Below, in pieces: positions 26,374-32,906 of a DNA stretch of 64,000 nt. Under the pieces are notes generated by a model. That model did no database searches and was not told the DNA's origin. It was given only the letters and a program-made list of their open reading frames with translations. Each line of letters begins with the position of its first letter. Position 1 is the first letter of the stretch. A program made the translations under genes and the position numbers. The stretch comes from CBDDIP01 sp965279405 (GTDB lineage: Bacteria; Actinomycetota; Acidimicrobiia; Acidimicrobiales; Ilumatobacteraceae), in contig OZ257157.1 of NCBI GenBank assembly GCA_965279405.1, positions 4,154,001 to 4,218,000 of the forward strand, given 5' to 3'.

Positions 26374-26499
26374 TGTAATCGAAGTGACTTCAGCCCCCAA
26401 TGAAGTCACTCGAAAGAACCCACCAAGACGGTTCCCCCAATCGTCTCGGGTTCCAGGTTGAGAGGCCCCGCTTCCCCCAAGCGGGGCCTTTCCCGTTTT
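26374..26499 (+). ncRNA. Candidate small RNA with three C-rich hairpin loops (6C RNA-like)
   Basis: About 125 bases between a promoter and an intrinsic terminator. Three hairpins follow each other: AGTGACTTCA/TGAAGTCACT at 26383-26410, AGACGGTT/AATCGTCT at 26426-26446 enclosed by GAACCC/GGGTTC, and AGGCCCCGCTT/AAGCGGGGCCT at 26463-26489. Each apical loop contains CCCCC followed by AA, at 26394, 26434 and 26474, exactly 40 bases apart. Actinobacterial 6C RNA is known for stem-loops with runs of cytosines in the loops, and this fits that class, though with five Cs and three loops. Such loops pair with G-rich ribosome sites. No ORF with a ribosome site is visible inside. Confidence 0.7.
26463..26499 (+). 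terminator. Intrinsic terminator of the small RNA
   Basis: An 11-bp perfect stem (AGGCCCCGCTT/AAGCGGGGCCT) with a CCCCC loop, followed by TTTCCCGTTTTC. This is the best intrinsic terminator in the window. It also forms the third C-rich hairpin of the RNA and insulates the next gene. Confidence 0.8.
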
Positions 26500-26531
26500 C
26501 CTGATCGGTTCTCACGCCTACAGTGCGGCTG

Positions 26532-28001
26532 ATGACCTCCACCGGCGCTGCGTTCTTCGATCTCGACCGCACGCTCTTGTCGGGTGCCTCCGGCGAGGTG
26601 TTCTCGGCGGCGATGCGCAGCACCGGGATGACCTCGCGCTCGATCCCGGGCGAGTCGTTCATGTACCAGCTGTTCAACCGCGTGGGCGAAACGCTGCCGT
26701 CGATGGCGCTGGCCCGCCAGGCGGTGACGTTGGCCAAGGGTCGGTCGCGTGCGGCGATGCAGGTCGCCGCGACGGCGGCGGCCGATCAGCTGATCGCTCT
26801 GATCCAGCCGATGGCCGGCCCGCTGTTCGCCGAGCACCGCGCCGCGGGTCGGCCGATCGTGATGGCCACGACCACGCCGTACGACATGGTCGCTCCGCTG
26901 GCCCAGTTGCTCGGGCTCGACGGCGTGGTCGCGACGAAGTACTCGGTGGCTGACGACGGCACGTACGACGGCACCCTCGACGGTCCGTTCGTGTGGAGCG
27001 CCGGCAAGCTCGCCGCCGTGCGCACGTGGGCGGAGGAGCACGGCATCGACCTCGCCGAGAGCTACGCCTACAGCGACAGCATCTACGACACGCCGCTGCT
27101 CGCTGCTGTCGGTCACCCGTACGTCGTCAACCCCGACCCGCGCATGGTGCTGATGGCGGCGGCGCGACGGTGGCCTGTCCTCGATCTCTCCGGCCCGGCG
27201 CCTGCCGAGTCGGATCCAGCAACACGGAGCGTCAGCACGATGGCCAAGATCCCGGTGGTCAACATGGAGATCCAGCGCCTGGCGCTCAGCTTCACCCATC
27301 CGCTGTTCTTCCCCTACGCCCGCTTCGAGATCCACGGCACGGCCAACATCCCGGCCGAGGGGCCGGCGATCATCGTCGGCAACCACCGCAGCTACTTCGA
27401 CTCGGCGGCGATCGCGCTGGCCATCGCCAAGACCGAACGCACCGTCCGCTTCCTCGGCAAGAAGGAGGTGTTCGACGCTCCGGTGATCGGGCAGATCGCT
27501 TCGGCGATGGGTGGCATCCGCGTGGATCGCGGCACCGGGAGCGACGAGCCGTTGAAGGCTGCGGCCGATGCGCTGGCGAACGGCGACGTCGTGGCGATCA
27601 TGCCGCAGGGCACCATCCCGCGAGGGCGGGCGTTCTTCGATCCGGTGCTCAAGGGTCGCTGGGGCGCGGCGCGGTTGGCGGCGATGTCGAAGGCACCGAT
27701 CATCCCCGTCGGGCTGTGGGGCACGGAGAAGGTGTGGCCGCGCAGTGCTCGGTTGCCGAACGTGCTGAACGTCGTCGACCCGCCCACCGTCTCGGTCACG
27801 GTCGGCTCGGCCGTGCCGCTGAAGTACCGCAGCACGGACAGCGACACCAAGCGGATCATGCAGGCGATCATGGACCTGCTGCCGCCGGAGAGTCGCGTGG
27901 CCCACGAGCCGACGGACGAGGAGCTGGCCCTGACGTTGCCGGCCGGCTACAAGGGCGATCACGACGCCGAGGCGAAGCGCCGCCCGGGCAAGGACCGCTA
28001 G
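26532..28001 (+). CDS. HAD phosphatase-PlsC acyltransferase fusion
   Basis: A 489-residue two-domain protein. Residues 1-225 are a HAD-IB hydrolase: motif I FFDLDRTLL with the DxDxT nucleophile, and SYAYSDSIYDTPLL with the acidic motif IV. After a linker, residues about 240-489 are a PlsC-like 1-acylglycerol-3-phosphate acyltransferase with HRSYFD (HX4D) at 287 or so and GKKEVFDAPVIGQIAS. The motif usually read as FPEGT is MPQGTI here, so the Glu is replaced by Gln. Such fusions occur in actinobacterial lipid synthesis and could acylate and dephosphorylate in one protein. The ATG at 26532 is preferred over GTG 26523. Its stop overlaps that of the convergent hisA. Confidence 0.85.
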   Translation: MTSTGAAFFDLDRTLLSGASGEVFSAAMRSTGMTSRSIPGESFMYQLFNRVGETLPSMALARQAVTLAKGRSRAAMQVAATAAADQLIALIQPMAGPLFAEHRAAGRPIVMATTTPYDMVAPLAQLLGLDGVVATKYSVADDGTYDGTLDGPFVWSAGKLAAVRTWAEEHGIDLAESYAYSDSIYDTPLLAAVGHPYVVNPDPRMVLMAAARRWPVLDLSGPAPAESDPATRSVSTMAKIPVVNMEIQRLALSFTHPLFFPYARFEIHGTANIPAEGPAIIVGNHRSYFDSAAIALAIAKTERTVRFLGKKEVFDAPVIGQIASAMGGIRVDRGTGSDEPLKAAADALANGDVVAIMPQGTIPRGRAFFDPVLKGRWGAARLAAMSKAPIIPVGLWGTEKVWPRSARLPNVLNVVDPPTVSVTVGSAVPLKYRSTDSDTKRIMQAIMDLLPPESRVAHEPTDEELALTLPAGYKGDHDAEAKRRPGKDR

Positions 28002-28771
28002 CGCGACCTTGCTTCGACGCGGCGCATCGCGTCGAGCGCTTCGGGCAACGTGAAGCGTTCGGCATGGAGCGCCTTGCCGACGATCGAGCCCTCGAGGCTC
28101 CGGTTCGTCGATGCGAGCGTCGCCAACGCGACGAGATCGTCGATCGTCGAGATGCCCCCGGAGGCGATCACCGCGGCCGTGGTCGCCTGCGCGACGTCCG
28201 CGTAGAGCGCGACGTTGGGGCCGAGCAACGTGCCGTCCTTGCTCACGTCGGTGACCACGTATCGGGCGCAGCCGTGGTGGTCGAGGTGGTCGACGGCGTC
28301 CCACAGGTCGCCGTCATCGCCGCTCCCGCCTCGCCCGGCGAGGCGGTGCTGGACCACGCCGTCGGCGGACTCGACGATCCGCACGTCCAGGCTCACGGCG
28401 ATCCGGTCGCCGTGCGCGGCGATCGCGTCGGCGCACCACGCCAGGTCGCGCAGCGCAGCCGTGGCGAGGTTGACCCGGGCGCAGCCGGTGGACAACGCCC
28501 AGGCGAGCGAGGCGTCGTCGGCGATCCCGCCAGACAGCTGCACGGGCACGTCGAGCTCGCCGATGACAGCGGCCAGCAGCTCCGCGTTGCTGCCGCGGCC
28601 GAACGCTGCGTCGAGGTCGACGAGGTGGATCCAGTCGGCGCCGTCCGCCTGCCAGCCGAGGGCGATGTCGCGAGGTGGACGGTGCGTGGCTTCGCTGCTG
28701 GACTCGCTCTGCTCGAGTCGGACGGCGCGGCCACCGGCGACGTCGAGCGCGGGCAGCAACGTGAAGGTCAC
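27998..28771 (-). CDS. hisA: HisA/PriA-like phosphoribosyl isomerase
   Basis: TIM-barrel isomerase of 257 residues that converts ProFAR to PRFAR in histidine synthesis; in Actinobacteria the PriA form may also serve TrpF. The N-terminal Asp is in LLPALDVAGGRAVRL (about residue 9), and the second catalytic Asp is in TDVSKDGTLLGPN. Phosphate-binding loops VQLSGGI and VIASGGISTIDDL are present. It starts with GTG, overlapping the stop of the upstream DUF1295 gene by four bases. It is not within a his operon here, as no other his genes are seen. The HisA versus PriA distinction cannot be made by eye. Confidence 0.88.
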   Translation of the reverse strand: MTFTLLPALDVAGGRAVRLEQSESSSEATHRPPRDIALGWQADGADWIHLVDLDAAFGRGSNAELLAAVIGELDVPVQLSGGIADDASLAWALSTGCARVNLATAALRDLAWCADAIAAHGDRIAVSLDVRIVESADGVVQHRLAGRGGSGDDGDLWDAVDHLDHHGCARYVVTDVSKDGTLLGPNVALYADVAQATTAAVIASGGISTIDDLVALATLASTNRSLEGSIVGKALHAERFTLPEALDAMRRVEARSR

Positions 28772-29556
28772 CCGACGCGCTTCGGTGGGCGAGGGATGAA
28801 CGGCGACGTGCGAGCGACGTACTCGACGTAGCCCTCGCGGCGCTTGACGAGTGACTTCTCGAGCAGCGTGACGCCCGAGACGCGACGCAGCAGCACGGTC
28901 ATCACGACGGCGCCGACGAAGCCGATGGCCCCGATGCCGGTCTCGCTGGCGACGAGCGCGATGCCCCACCACACACACGCGTCGCCGAAGTAGTTCGGGT
29001 GCCGGGTGTACTTCCACAGCCCGGTCTGCATGACCTTGCCCTTGCTCTCGGGCTTGGCCTTGAAGCGGGCCAGCTGTGCATCGCCGACGACTTCGAAGAA
29101 CAGGCCGACCAGCCACAGCGCGACGCCGATGTAGGCGAGCACGCCGATCGCCGGCGTTGCGCGCGTCTGACCGAGCTGCACGGGCAACGAGACCAACCAC
29201 ATCAGCACGCCCTGCAGCCCGAAGACGGTGCCGAGGCTGACCAGCGCGAACTTGTCGCCGTAGTGCTTGCGCATCGCCCGATAGCGGTAGTCCTCGCCGT
29301 TGCCGTGGTTGCGCCAGAACAGGTAGACGGCCAGTCGCAGCCCCCACACGGTGACCATCGCCACCAGCAGGTTCTGCCGCGCCGGTCGGCCATCGACGGT
29401 CAACCGCACCACCCAGGCAACGACGACGAAGCCGAGGCCCCACACGATGTCGACGATCGACGCGTTCTTGATCAGCACGCTGATGACCCAGGTCACCAGC
29501 ATCAGTGCGACGATCGCGCCGGCGGCGACCAGCAGTGCGGTGGCGACTTCACTCAT
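28768..29556 (-). CDS. DUF1295 membrane protein (steroid 5-alpha-reductase-like)
   Basis: A 262-residue polytopic membrane protein with about seven hydrophobic segments. The C-terminal half has GLWKYTRHPNYFGDACVWWG, the conserved RHPNY motif of DUF1295, ICMT and steroid 5-alpha-reductase families, involved in cofactor or substrate binding. Members reduce or methylate lipophilic substrates; the substrate here is unknown. It overlaps the acyltransferase upstream by four bases (ATGA) and hisA downstream by four bases (GTGA), so all three form one operon. Confidence 0.85.
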   Translation of the reverse strand: MSEVATALLVAAGAIVALMLVTWVISVLIKNASIVDIVWGLGFVVVAWVVRLTVDGRPARQNLLVAMVTVWGLRLAVYLFWRNHGNGEDYRYRAMRKHYGDKFALVSLGTVFGLQGVLMWLVSLPVQLGQTRATPAIGVLAYIGVALWLVGLFFEVVGDAQLARFKAKPESKGKVMQTGLWKYTRHPNYFGDACVWWGIALVASETGIGAIGFVGAVVMTVLLRRVSGVTLLEKSLVKRREGYVEYVARTSPFIPRPPKRVG

Positions 29557-30572
29557 CGGGCAGCTCCAGGTCGGTTGAGCCCGTGGTGGGCAGTGGCGTT
29601 CATCTCGGCGACGTCAGCATCCATCGTCAGCCAGGTCGTGTCGAGCCAATCGGTGAACGCGGGGCCATCGGGCACGTCCGCGCGTGGGACGCGCGTGGCG
29701 GCGAAGCGGACCGGAGGTGGCCGATGGGCGAGGTGGCGAAGGATGCCGCCGAACGTGTCGAGGCCGTCGAAGCCGACGTGCCACCCGATCACGACGTCGG
29801 CGTTCGGCGCACCGGCGAGCAGCGCGGCGGCGCCGGCGGGGCGCGGCGGGATGAGGTGGACGAGCGAGCGCATCCGATCGGCTCGCACCGGATCCCGCTC
29901 GGCCAACCGGTCAAGCTGACGTTGGCGCTTCTTCGGCGACGCGCGGGTGCCTTCGGGGAAGATCACGGCCACCTCGTCGGCCGTCATGCCGGCGGCCATC
30001 GCGCTGAGCGCCTCGAGCTCGACGGAGGAGTCCGGCGCCTCGCGATCGAGGAAGTGGTTGGGCAGGCGGTGGCCGACGATGTCGAGACACGGATCGGCGA
30101 GCAGCTCACGCTTGAGGACGAAGCGCACCTGCATCTCCGCGACGTTGGTGATCACCCAGGCGCTGACCAGTGAGTCGGCGAGGCTGGCGTGACGGATGAG
30201 GGCGATCGCCGGCCCGGGGGAGAAGGCGGTGACGTCCGTGGCTTCGATGCGGATGCCGGTCGTGGCTCGCAGGGCGCGCATCAGGTTGGCGACCCACCAG
30301 CGTTGCAGCCGGTCGTGAGCGCGCCGGTTGCGGCGCTGCCCGACCAGCCAGAGACCGCCGGCGACGACCACGCCGGCCGACTCCAACCAGCTCCAGCAGA
30401 GCCCGAACAGCAGCAGCCGGCTGAGGGGGAGTCGCGGGCGCAGGCGGGCAAGATCGAACACGATGGCGAGCGGCAGCCAGATCGGCAGCAGCACGAGCAG
30501 CGCCAGCGCCGCCACGAACAACCCCGGCACGCTGACGGCGCGCCGACGCAGCGTGGACGTGCGAGCCCCCAT
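29553..30572 (-). CDS. Lysophospholipid acyltransferase family protein (PlsC-like)
   Basis: A 339-residue membrane acyltransferase. Two N-terminal helices (about residues 15-75) precede the catalytic motif RHASLAD (HX4D near residue 130) and the substrate motif FPEGTRASPKKRQRQL, both intact. The C-terminal region WHVGFDGLDTFGGIL is conserved in the actinobacterial group. It should transfer acyl chains to a glycerophospholipid or related acceptor. The ATG at 30572 is preferred over an in-frame GTG nine codons upstream because hydrophobic sequence begins soon after. It heads the minus-strand operon with DUF1295 and hisA. Confidence 0.87.
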   Translation of the reverse strand: MGARTSTLRRRAVSVPGLFVAALALLVLLPIWLPLAIVFDLARLRPRLPLSRLLLFGLCWSWLESAGVVVAGGLWLVGQRRNRRAHDRLQRWWVANLMRALRATTGIRIEATDVTAFSPGPAIALIRHASLADSLVSAWVITNVAEMQVRFVLKRELLADPCLDIVGHRLPNHFLDREAPDSSVELEALSAMAAGMTADEVAVIFPEGTRASPKKRQRQLDRLAERDPVRADRMRSLVHLIPPRPAGAAALLAGAPNADVVIGWHVGFDGLDTFGGILRHLAHRPPPVRFAATRVPRADVPDGPAFTDWLDTTWLTMDADVAEMNATAHHGLNRPGAAR

Positions 30573-30672
30573 CGCCGGGACAGTACCCACACGTGTCAAC
30601 CGGTGCGTTGCCCTCCTGTCAATTCATGCGAGACCACCGAGACACCAAAAATTTCGAGCTCGACCTGTCGGC

Positions 30673-30690
30673 CTACCTACCAGTAGGTAG
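30673..30690 (+). promoter_or_regulatory. Operator CTACCTAC-CA-GTAGGTAG before the desaturase gene
   Basis: A perfect inverted repeat with 8-bp arms and a 2-base centre, ending nine bases before the ATG at 30700. The -10-like TAGACT at 30688-30693 overlaps its 3' arm and would place the start of transcription at the ATG itself, predicting a leaderless mRNA. TetR-family lipid regulators commonly use such sites. No TetR gene is adjacent. Confidence 0.7.
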
Positions 30691-30699
30691 ACTGACCGC

Positions 30700-31662
30700 A
30701 TGGCATCCTCCGCAGTGATCGACGAGCGCGCCCTGCTCCATGAGCTGACGCCCGTGGCCGAGCGGCTGACGCAGCGCCACTACGACACCTGCAAGCCGTG
30801 GTATCCCCACGAGCTGGTGCCGTGGAGCCTGGGTCGCGACTTCGTCAAGGACGAGGTGTGGGAGGAATCCGATGTGGCACTGCCGTCTGCCGTGCGCAGC
30901 GCGTTGTTCGTCAACCTGCTCACCGAGGACAACCTGCCGTACTACTTCCAGGCCATCGACCGCATGTTCGGTCGTGAGGGCGTCTGGCGTGAGTGGTCGC
31001 ACCGTTGGACTGCCGAAGAGGCCCGCCACAGCATCGTGCTGCGCGACTACCTCACGGTGACGAGAGCGCTGGACCCGCGCGTCGTCGAAGACGGCCGCAT
31101 GTGCCAGATGAGCGGCGGGCAGGTGCCCGACCCGGTGTCGCCCGTCGACGGTTTCGTCTACGTCGCGCTGCAGGAGCTGGCGACGCGGATCGCCCATCGC
31201 AACACGGGCAAGGCCGTCGCCGACGCACTCGGTGACCATCCCGTCGGCAAGGCCGGTTACGAGGTCATCAGTCGCATCGCCACCGACGAGAACTTCCACT
31301 TCCTGTTCTACCGCGACCTCACCTCTGCCGCGTTGGAGATCGCACCGTCGCTGGTGCTCCCCGCGCTGGAGCGCCAGGTGCGCGAGTTCGAGATGCCCGG
31401 CACCGGCATCCCCGGGTTCAAGCAGCACGCCGAGGCCATCGCTCGCGGCAACCTCTACAACCTGCAGCAGCACCACGACCAGATCCTCGAGCCGGTCGTC
31501 GTCAAGTGGTGGAAGGTGGAGAGCCTGCAGGGTCTCACCGCCGAAGCCGAGATCGCCCGCGATGCGTTGCTGAAGCGCATCCAGCGCATCGGTGTCGCCG
31601 CCCGCCGGCTCGCTGAACGCGCTCGCGAGGCTGCGAGCAAGCGCCACCAAGTCACCGTTTGA
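30700..31662 (+). CDS. Acyl-ACP desaturase (DesA-like)
   Basis: Soluble di-iron desaturase of 320 residues that inserts a double bond into acyl-ACP, similar to mycobacterial DesA1/DesA2. The iron motifs are LLTEDNLPYY (about residue 73), TAEEARHSIVLRDYL (E-x-x-H, near 105), ALQELATRIAHR and DENFHFLFYRDL. The last ones depart slightly from the plant consensus, as in mycobacterial homologues. The gene is monocistronic with a palindromic operator overlapping the presumed promoter and no ribosome site, so leaderless translation is likely. Confidence 0.9.
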   Translation: MASSAVIDERALLHELTPVAERLTQRHYDTCKPWYPHELVPWSLGRDFVKDEVWEESDVALPSAVRSALFVNLLTEDNLPYYFQAIDRMFGREGVWREWSHRWTAEEARHSIVLRDYLTVTRALDPRVVEDGRMCQMSGGQVPDPVSPVDGFVYVALQELATRIAHRNTGKAVADALGDHPVGKAGYEVISRIATDENFHFLFYRDLTSAALEIAPSLVLPALERQVREFEMPGTGIPGFKQHAEAIARGNLYNLQQHHDQILEPVVVKWWKVESLQGLTAEAEIARDALLKRIQRIGVAARRLAERAREAASKRHQVTV

Positions 31663-31716
31663 TCGCTGACCCACCGTGGGGGTGGGTGAGCGGCCAAACG
31701 CTCGTCGGGATTCGGC

Positions 31717-32241
31717 TCAGTCGCCAGTGACCCCGTCGATCCGCTCGCGCAGGAAGTCGGCGTGGCCCGCATGTCGGTTGTACTCCTCGATCATGTGAAC
31801 GAGGATCCAGCGCATGCTCGGCAGGTTGCCGTGGCGCGCCACTGCCGCCAGCTCGCCGAGGTCGGTGCACTCGGCCAGCACCTCGTCGGCGATGGCGATC
31901 TCCTCCCGCCACACGTCGATCGCCTCGGCCAGTGAGGTCGTCGCGTCGACCTGGTCGAGGTCGCCGTCAGGGTGTGCTTCCGAGTAGTAGATCGGCGGAG
32001 CACCGTCGCCTCGGAAGCATCGACGGAACCAGTTGCGCTCGACCTCGGCGAGGTGTCGCACCAGACCGGTGAGGCTCAGGATGCTCGGCTCGACGGATGC
32101 GGTGGCGGCCTGCTCGTCGGTGAGGCCGATGGTCTTCAGCTCGATCGTGTGGCGCGAGTACTCGAGGAAGCCGACGAGGATCGAACGCTCGTCGCCGGAC
32201 CACGGCGGGTCGACGCGATCGGGTGGCTGGCGCTCAACCAT
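31717..32241 (-). CDS. DinB family protein (DUF664-like)
   Basis: A 174-residue four-helix-bundle protein of the DinB/DUF664 superfamily. Three histidines expected to bind a metal are visible: in LVRHLAEVERNWFRR, the HMIEEYNRH stretch and the following HAGHAD. Members include mycothiol-dependent enzymes, but most lack an assigned reaction. It overlaps the upstream nitroreductase by eight bases, so both belong to one transcript. Confidence 0.85.
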   Translation of the reverse strand: MVERQPPDRVDPPWSGDERSILVGFLEYSRHTIELKTIGLTDEQAATASVEPSILSLTGLVRHLAEVERNWFRRCFRGDGAPPIYYSEAHPDGDLDQVDATTSLAEAIDVWREEIAIADEVLAECTDLGELAAVARHGNLPSMRWILVHMIEEYNRHAGHADFLRERIDGVTGD

Positions 32242-32887
32242 GGAACGGGGTCCCGTCGAAGCGGTCGATCGTGGCGAACTCCGCGACGGGCCGACGCTTG
32301 AGCTTCATCGGCTGATGGACCGGGTGGCCGAGGAAGATCGTCGCCGCCAGTGCGCAATCGGGTTGCAGACCGAGCAGTGGCGCAGCGCCGGGCTCGGCGC
32401 GGCTGAGGAACGTGGTCATCACGCCGCCGAGGCCGCGTGCTCGCGCCGACAGCAGCACGTTCCAGCAGAACGGGTAGACGGACGCGCCACCGGTGACGGG
32501 TCGCCGGTCGAGCTCGGCGTCCATCATCGCCACGCTGTTCAAATCGGCGGCGATGGCGAGGACGACGGGAACCGACTCGATCGAGTCGAGCAGCGCGTTC
32601 GGTGAGATCGGCACGGGTACGGCGGCGGGTTCGGAGTGCACCGAGAACGGTGTCGCCCCCGACGCGCCGCGGGCGATGTACTCGTTCCACACGGGTTGCA
32701 TCAGCTCGGCCATCGAGCGTCGGGTGGCAACGTCCTTGACGACGGCGACGCGCCACGGCTGACGGTTGCCGCCGCTCGGCGCGAAGCGCGCGTCGTCGAG
32801 GATCGCAGCGACCGTGGCGTCATCCACGGCTGCACCGGTGAACGCGCGAACGGAACCGTTCGTGCGAATCGCTTCGAGGATCTCCAT
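32234..32887 (-). CDS. Nitroreductase family protein
   Basis: FMN-dependent reductase of 217 residues. The N-terminal element SVRAFTGAAVDDATVAAILD and the flavin-binding RFAPSGGNRQPWRVAVVKD (about residues 33-51) are family signatures, and LLSARARGLGGVMTTFL is the usual C-terminal helix. The electron donor is probably NADPH, and the substrate is unknown. The ATG at 32887 lies 19 bases after the acn stop and an upstream in-frame start within acn is rejected. It overlaps the DinB gene downstream. Confidence 0.9.
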   Translation of the reverse strand: MEILEAIRTNGSVRAFTGAAVDDATVAAILDDARFAPSGGNRQPWRVAVVKDVATRRSMAELMQPVWNEYIARGASGATPFSVHSEPAAVPVPISPNALLDSIESVPVVLAIAADLNSVAMMDAELDRRPVTGGASVYPFCWNVLLSARARGLGGVMTTFLSRAEPGAAPLLGLQPDCALAATIFLGHPVHQPMKLKRRPVAEFATIDRFDGTPFHG

Positions 32888-32906
32888 CCCTGAAGTCTGG
32901 CCCCGG

